Assembly (NCBI GenBank): GCA_964507445.1
Contig: CAZDQF010000001.1
Location: forward strand, 310,001 to 374,000
Direction: 5' to 3'
From: GCA-2683135 sp964507445
GTDB taxonomy: Bacteria; Planctomycetota; GCA-002687715
Length of the DNA stretch: 64,000 nucleotides
The notes under the pieces are model-generated. The model worked only from the letters and a program-made list of their open reading frames with translations. It was not told where the DNA came from and made no database searches. Below, piece after piece: positions 59,878 through 64,000 of the stretch. Numbering within the stretch: the stretch's first letter is position 1; every line of letters starts with the position of its first letter. A program made the position numbers and the translations under genes.

Positions 59878-62136
59878 ATGGAGATCGTCAGCATCGGCGG
59901 TGGGCCGGCGGGGTTGTACTTCGGCATCCTCATGAAGAGGGCCTTCCCCGACTGCCGCTTCACCGTCCACGAGCGCAACCGCGCGGACGACACGTTCGGC
60001 TGGGGAGTGGTGTTCTCCGACGAGACCCTGGACAACGTCGCCGAGGCTGACCCCGAGTCCTTCGCCGCGATCCGGGACGCGTTCGTCCACTGGACCGACA
60101 TCGAGACCCACTACCAGGGCACCTCCGTGGTCTCCACCGGCCATGGGTTCAGCGGCCTGTCTCGAAAGCGGCTGCTCAACATCCTCCAGGATCGCTGCCG
60201 CGAGTTGGGCGTGGAGATGCACTTCGAGTCGGAGGTGGAGGGGCCCCAGGCGTTTCCCGACGCCGATCTCATCATCGCCGCTGACGGCGTCAACAGCGCG
60301 GTTCGCCAACAGCTCGCCCCGCAGCTGCGACCCACCGTGGACTGGCGCCAGTGCAAGTTCTCATGGTTGGGGACCACCCTGCCGCTGGACGCGTTCACGT
60401 TCATCTTCGAGGAGACCCCTCACGGGGTGTTCCAGGTCCACGCCTATCCGTTCGAGGAGGGGCTCTCCACCTGGATCGTGGAGTGTCACGAGGACACCTG
60501 GCGGAAGGCCGGCCTGGAGGACAGCACAGAAGAGGCGACCGTCGCGTTCTGTGAGGAGCTGTTCGCCGACCACCTCAACGGGCACCCGCTCTTGACCAAC
60601 CGATCCGTGTGGCGCACCTTCCCCACGATCCGCTGCGAGCGCTGGCACCACGACAACGTGGTTCTCATGGGAGACGCCGCCCACACCGCCCACTTCTCCA
60701 TCGGCTCGGGCACCAAGCTCGCTCTCGAGGATGCCATCGCCCTGCGTGACGCCTTCGTCTCCAACCCGGACGGCCAGATCGAGGCTGTGCTCGAGGCCTA
60801 CCAGGCGTCACGGCGGGTCGACGTCATCAAGCTGCAGAAGACGGCTCAGACCAGCCTGGAGTGGTTCGAGAACTCCGCCCGCTACATGGGCCAGGACCCG
60901 GCCACGTTCTCGTTCAACCTGATGACCCGGTCGAAGCGCATCACCTACGACAACCTCAAGCTCCGGGATCCGGCCCTCGTGGCGGACGTCAGCGCCCGGT
61001 TCGCCGAGTCCCAGGGGGCCCCCGCGGCATCGGATGGCTCCACACCTCCTCCCATCTTCACCCCGTTCAAGCTCCGGGACCTGGAGCTCCGCAATCGGAT
61101 CGTGGTCAGCCCCATGTGCCAGTACTCGGCGGTGGACGGCACCCCCGGCGACTGGCACCTCGTGCACCTGGGCAGTCGGGCCACGGGGGGCGCGGGCCTG
61201 GTCATGACGGAGATGACCAACGTCTCCGCCGACGGGCGCATCACCCCCGGCTGCGCCGGCATCTACGACGACGAACACGTCGCCGCCTGGCGACGCATCA
61301 CCGACTTCATCCACGCGCACTCGGCCTCCGCCGTCGGTATCCAGATCGCCCACGCCGGACGCAAGGGCTCGTGCCACCACCCCTGGAGCGGCCCCGATGT
61401 CCCCCTCGCGGAGGGCGCCTGGGCCACCATCGGACCGTCCCCATCTCCGTTCCAACCAGGCTGGCCGGCGCCACGGGCCATGGACCGCGCCGACATGGAC
61501 CGGACCCGGGACGCGTTCGTCGCCGCGGTGGAACGGGCCGAGGCCGCCGACTTCGACCTGGTGGAGGTGCACATGGCCCACGGCTACCTGCTCTCCAGCT
61601 TCATCTCCCCCACCTCCAATCTGCGCCGCGACGAGTTCGGAGGCAGCCTCGAGGACCGCATGCGGTTCCCCCTCGAGGTCTTCGACGCCATGCGCGCCCG
61701 CTGGCCCTCGTCACGCCCCATGGTCGTCCGCATCAGCGCCTCGGACTGGATGCCCGAGGGCGAAGATGGGCTCACGGCCGAGGACGCGGTCCAGGTGTCT
61801 CGACTCCTGCAGGAACACGGCTGCGACGCCATCGACGTCTCCAGCGGTGGCAACACGCCGCGCTCCGAACCGGTGTACGGCCGCATGTATCAGGTCCCCT
61901 TCGCCGAGCGCATCCGCTACGAGGTGGGCATCCCGGTGATGGCCGTGGGCGCCATCCTGGGAGCGGACCACGCCAACACGGTGCTCGCCGCGGGACGGGC
62001 GGACCTCACCTGCATGGCGAGGCCGTTCCTGCGCGACCCCGCCATCCCGCTGGAAGCGTCCACTCGTTACGACTACCCGGACCAATGGTGGCCGCCCCAG
62101 TACCTCGCCGGGAGGCCCGCGCCTCCCTCTGCGTGA
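59878..62136 (+). CDS. Fused FAD monooxygenase and old-yellow-enzyme reductase (salicylyl-CoA/2-aminobenzoyl-CoA type)
   Basis: 752 residues in two parts. Residues 1-380 are a class A flavin monooxygenase (SIGGGPAGLYFGILM; second FAD motif VVLMGDAAHTAHFSIGSGTKLALEDA). Residues 395-752 are an old yellow enzyme domain (FTPFKLRDLELRNRIVVSPMCQYSA; IQIAHAGRKGS; EVHMAHGYLLSSFISP; GRADLTCMARPFLRDP). This order is that of 2-aminobenzoyl-CoA monooxygenase/reductase and of salicylyl-CoA 5-hydroxylase fusions, which dearomatise CoA-activated anthranilate or salicylate. The expected CoA ligase and downstream genes are not in the window. Its stop overlaps the start of the next gene (GTGA). Confidence 0.88.
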   Translation: MEIVSIGGGPAGLYFGILMKRAFPDCRFTVHERNRADDTFGWGVVFSDETLDNVAEADPESFAAIRDAFVHWTDIETHYQGTSVVSTGHGFSGLSRKRLLNILQDRCRELGVEMHFESEVEGPQAFPDADLIIAADGVNSAVRQQLAPQLRPTVDWRQCKFSWLGTTLPLDAFTFIFEETPHGVFQVHAYPFEEGLSTWIVECHEDTWRKAGLEDSTEEATVAFCEELFADHLNGHPLLTNRSVWRTFPTIRCERWHHDNVVLMGDAAHTAHFSIGSGTKLALEDAIALRDAFVSNPDGQIEAVLEAYQASRRVDVIKLQKTAQTSLEWFENSARYMGQDPATFSFNLMTRSKRITYDNLKLRDPALVADVSARFAESQGAPAASDGSTPPPIFTPFKLRDLELRNRIVVSPMCQYSAVDGTPGDWHLVHLGSRATGGAGLVMTEMTNVSADGRITPGCAGIYDDEHVAAWRRITDFIHAHSASAVGIQIAHAGRKGSCHHPWSGPDVPLAEGAWATIGPSPSPFQPGWPAPRAMDRADMDRTRDAFVAAVERAEAADFDLVEVHMAHGYLLSSFISPTSNLRRDEFGGSLEDRMRFPLEVFDAMRARWPSSRPMVVRISASDWMPEGEDGLTAEDAVQVSRLLQEHGCDAIDVSSGGNTPRSEPVYGRMYQVPFAERIRYEVGIPVMAVGAILGADHANTVLAAGRADLTCMARPFLRDPAIPLEASTRYDYPDQWWPPQYLAGRPAPPSA

Positions 62137-63965
62137 GCCCGTACATGGACACCGCCAGCACCCTCCGGCAACGGCGCGCCGCGCACGCCTCCGAGCAGGC
62201 TCGTGAGCGCCGGGCGGCGGCCCTCGGCCTCCTCGTCCTGGTGCTCGCCGTCGCCGCCCTCTCCCTCAGCGCCGACGGCGCCCTGCCCCTCCACTGGAGC
62301 GTCACCCTGGCCCTGTGCGTGGTGGCCTTGATCGTCGCCATCCAGTTCAGGGAGAGATGCACGGTTCGGCGTCGCAGGGCCGCCCACGCGGTCGGATTCT
62401 GGGAGCAAGCCGCCGCCCGGGAACAGGACCGCTGGGACGACCTGGACCAGGACGACGGGGCTCCCTACGCCGACCCGGAGCACCCCTACGCCAACGACCT
62501 GGACCTGTTCGGCCCCGGCTCCCTGTTCGCCAGGATCAACACCACCAGGACCACCCTGGGGCGGGACGCCCTGGCGCACGCCATGCTCGGCCAGGACCAA
62601 CGCCACTCCGCCGCCGCGCAGCAAGCGGCGGTGACGGAGATGGCGGAAGACCACCTGTTTCGGGAGGCCCTCCACGTCGAGCTCCAGGAGTTCCTCGCCA
62701 AGACCGCGACGGGCAAGGCGGCCCAGGAGATCCTCGACCACAACACCCGGTCCCTCTCCAGCTGGGGCGCAGAGGCCGCGCCGGCCCCGGACCCTGCATG
62801 GCGGGTCGGCGTCGAGCTGCTCTGCGCCGCCGGCTTCCTCACCGCCGCAGGTTTCGTCATCGCCGGGTCCCTGCCCTGGTCGCTCCTGGCGCCCTTCTGG
62901 CTCCTCAACTACGTCATCCTGGGACGTGCCCGCGACGTCGACGACGACCTCGAGCAGTTCGAATCCGTACGCCACACCCTGGACGGCTGGGCCCGCATCC
63001 TCCGCACCATGGAAGAGCACGCGCCGACGACGTCCGCACCGCTCCACGAAGCGCGCCAGCAGCTCGAAGGTCCGGGCGGACTGGCCTCTCGCTGCATCGC
63101 GGACCTGGATCGCAGGGTCGAGCGTCTGGCGTGGCGGGGGAATGTGTTCTGGGCCCTGACGTTCGACGTCGCGCTGCTGTGGGACCTGCACGCCCGCCGC
63201 AGCCTCCACCACTGGAAGCGTCGTCACGGCGACCTCATCGACCAGTGGCTGTCCGCGGCCGCCGCCGTCGAGGCCTGCGCCGCTCTTGGCAGCTACGCCG
63301 CCCACGCCCAGGGTCACTGCACGCCCGGACTATCAGAGGACACGGTGTTCACCGCCTCCGGACTGAGCCACCCCTTGTTGCCCGCCGACGGTCGCGTCGG
63401 CAACGACGTCGAGCTGCAACGACTCGGAGAGTTGATCCTCGTCACCGGGTCCAACATGAGCGGCAAGAGCACCTTCCTGCGAGCCCTCGGCCTGGCCGCG
63501 GTCATGGCCCGCTGCGGCTTGCCCGTGTGCGCCGCCTCCGCAGACCTCCGTCCCCTCACGGTGGTGACGTGCATGCGCATCCAGGACGACCTGGCACGAG
63601 GCTCCTCCCTCTTCCACGCAGAGGTTCGCAGACTCGCTCGATGCGTGGAGGAGGCGCGCGCCAGCGACGCCACCCTGGTGCTGCTGGATGAGATCCTGGC
63701 CGGCACCAACTCCGATGAGCGGCACATCGGAACGGAGGGCGTGTTGCGCGGGATGAGCGGCACCGCTGCGGTGACGGTGGTGGCCACGCACGACCTGTCC
63801 TTGCGCACCCTGGTGGACGAAGCCCCGGACCGAGGCCGTCTGCTCCACTTCCGGGACACGGTGACGGATGGGCTCATGGACTTCGACTACCAACTACGGG
63901 ACGGCCCCTGCGAGTCCACCAACGCCTTACGGGTCATGCGAGACGCCGGCCTGCGCGTGGACTGA
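62133..63965 (+). CDS. Membrane-tethered MutS-family ATPase
   Basis: 610 residues. Two hydrophobic segments near the N-terminus (about 30-75, LGLLVLVLAVAALSL and VTLALCVVALIVAIQF) and another around 225-265 suggest membrane anchoring. The C-terminal MutS ATPase is complete: LILVTGSNMSGKSTFLRAL (Walker A, about 440), VLLDEILAGTNSDER (Walker B, about 516) and VVATHDLSLRTLV. The mismatch-recognition domain of MutS1 and the Smr domain of MutS2 are absent. The role of this MutS-like branch is not established. Start GTG 62133 overlaps the previous stop; ATG 62145 is possible. Confidence 0.85.
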   Translation: MSPYMDTASTLRQRRAAHASEQARERRAAALGLLVLVLAVAALSLSADGALPLHWSVTLALCVVALIVAIQFRERCTVRRRRAAHAVGFWEQAAAREQDRWDDLDQDDGAPYADPEHPYANDLDLFGPGSLFARINTTRTTLGRDALAHAMLGQDQRHSAAAQQAAVTEMAEDHLFREALHVELQEFLAKTATGKAAQEILDHNTRSLSSWGAEAAPAPDPAWRVGVELLCAAGFLTAAGFVIAGSLPWSLLAPFWLLNYVILGRARDVDDDLEQFESVRHTLDGWARILRTMEEHAPTTSAPLHEARQQLEGPGGLASRCIADLDRRVERLAWRGNVFWALTFDVALLWDLHARRSLHHWKRRHGDLIDQWLSAAAAVEACAALGSYAAHAQGHCTPGLSEDTVFTASGLSHPLLPADGRVGNDVELQRLGELILVTGSNMSGKSTFLRALGLAAVMARCGLPVCAASADLRPLTVVTCMRIQDDLARGSSLFHAEVRRLARCVEEARASDATLVLLDEILAGTNSDERHIGTEGVLRGMSGTAAVTVVATHDLSLRTLVDEAPDRGRLLHFRDTVTDGLMDFDYQLRDGPCESTNALRVMRDAGLRVD

Positions 63966-64000
63966 CCAGACTGATGAAGCGCCCTCGCACCCAGCCCCTC

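Overview
The window is one contiguous stretch of a high-GC bacterial chromosome, most likely from a member of the Planctomycetota. The pointers are: an elongation factor G of the spirochaete/planctomycete/delta-proteobacterial and mitochondrial type (HIDSGKTT in its G1 motif); secreted serine proteases and an FG-GAP protein whose C-terminal tails resemble those of planctomycete exoproteins; an ECF sigma factor paired with a giant membrane-anchored alpha-2-macroglobulin; and many secreted peptidases. Genes are tightly packed with frequent ATGA/GTGA/TTGA overlaps, so GTG and TTG starts are common.

Layout. 0-4 kb: a translationally coupled trpE-G-D-C operon on the minus strand, preceded by a leader with a 25-residue leader peptide containing three consecutive Trp codons and a terminator hairpin (classical attenuation). 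4-8 kb: cell-envelope genes (PopT/DUF368, an amidase_2 lipoprotein, a DacB-like carboxypeptidase) and a TrpF-like protein lacking both catalytic residues. 8-21 kb: secreted proteases, Tgt, a methyltransferase, a sarcosine-oxidase-like flavoprotein, a DUF692 (MNIO) enzyme with a partner protein (a possible peptide-modification cassette), a Nudix hydrolase, a glycosyltransferase and an M20 peptidase.

21.3-32.8 kb looks like an accessory island by its gene content and, to the eye, its codon style. It holds a polyferredoxin-TPR fusion followed by a frameshifted gene, then a HemW/HemN-like radical SAM protein, a halogenase-like flavoprotein, a B12-binding radical SAM protein, an XRE regulator, an FG-GAP protein interrupted by an in-frame TGA, and a sorbosone-dehydrogenase-like propeller. 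Four copies of a TGAC-N4-GTCA palindrome precede four of these genes and suggest a small regulon. An 11-bp direct repeat flanks the island, the right copy lying in a tRNA-like fragment.

33-64 kb: ECF sigma plus alpha-2-macroglobulin; two selenoproteins with in-frame TGA and downstream bSECIS-like hairpins (a PDZ-thioredoxin protein with UPHC and an AhpD-like protein with CRYU); a TMTC-like membrane protein carrying a 25-bp poly-C run; a subtilase; UppS with a small regulator and membrane protein; SppA; a ZIP-permease fusion; a DPP11-type S46 peptidase; an AlgI/AlgJ-like O-acetylation pair; a large secreted protein of unknown function; EF-G; a RecA-like protein; a fused aminobenzoyl-CoA/salicylyl-CoA monooxygenase; and a membrane-tethered MutS-family ATPase.

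The strongest new leads are the two selenoproteins, the radical SAM/flavin cluster with its repeated operator, the DUF692 cassette, and the trp leader. Everything was read by eye, with no database search.
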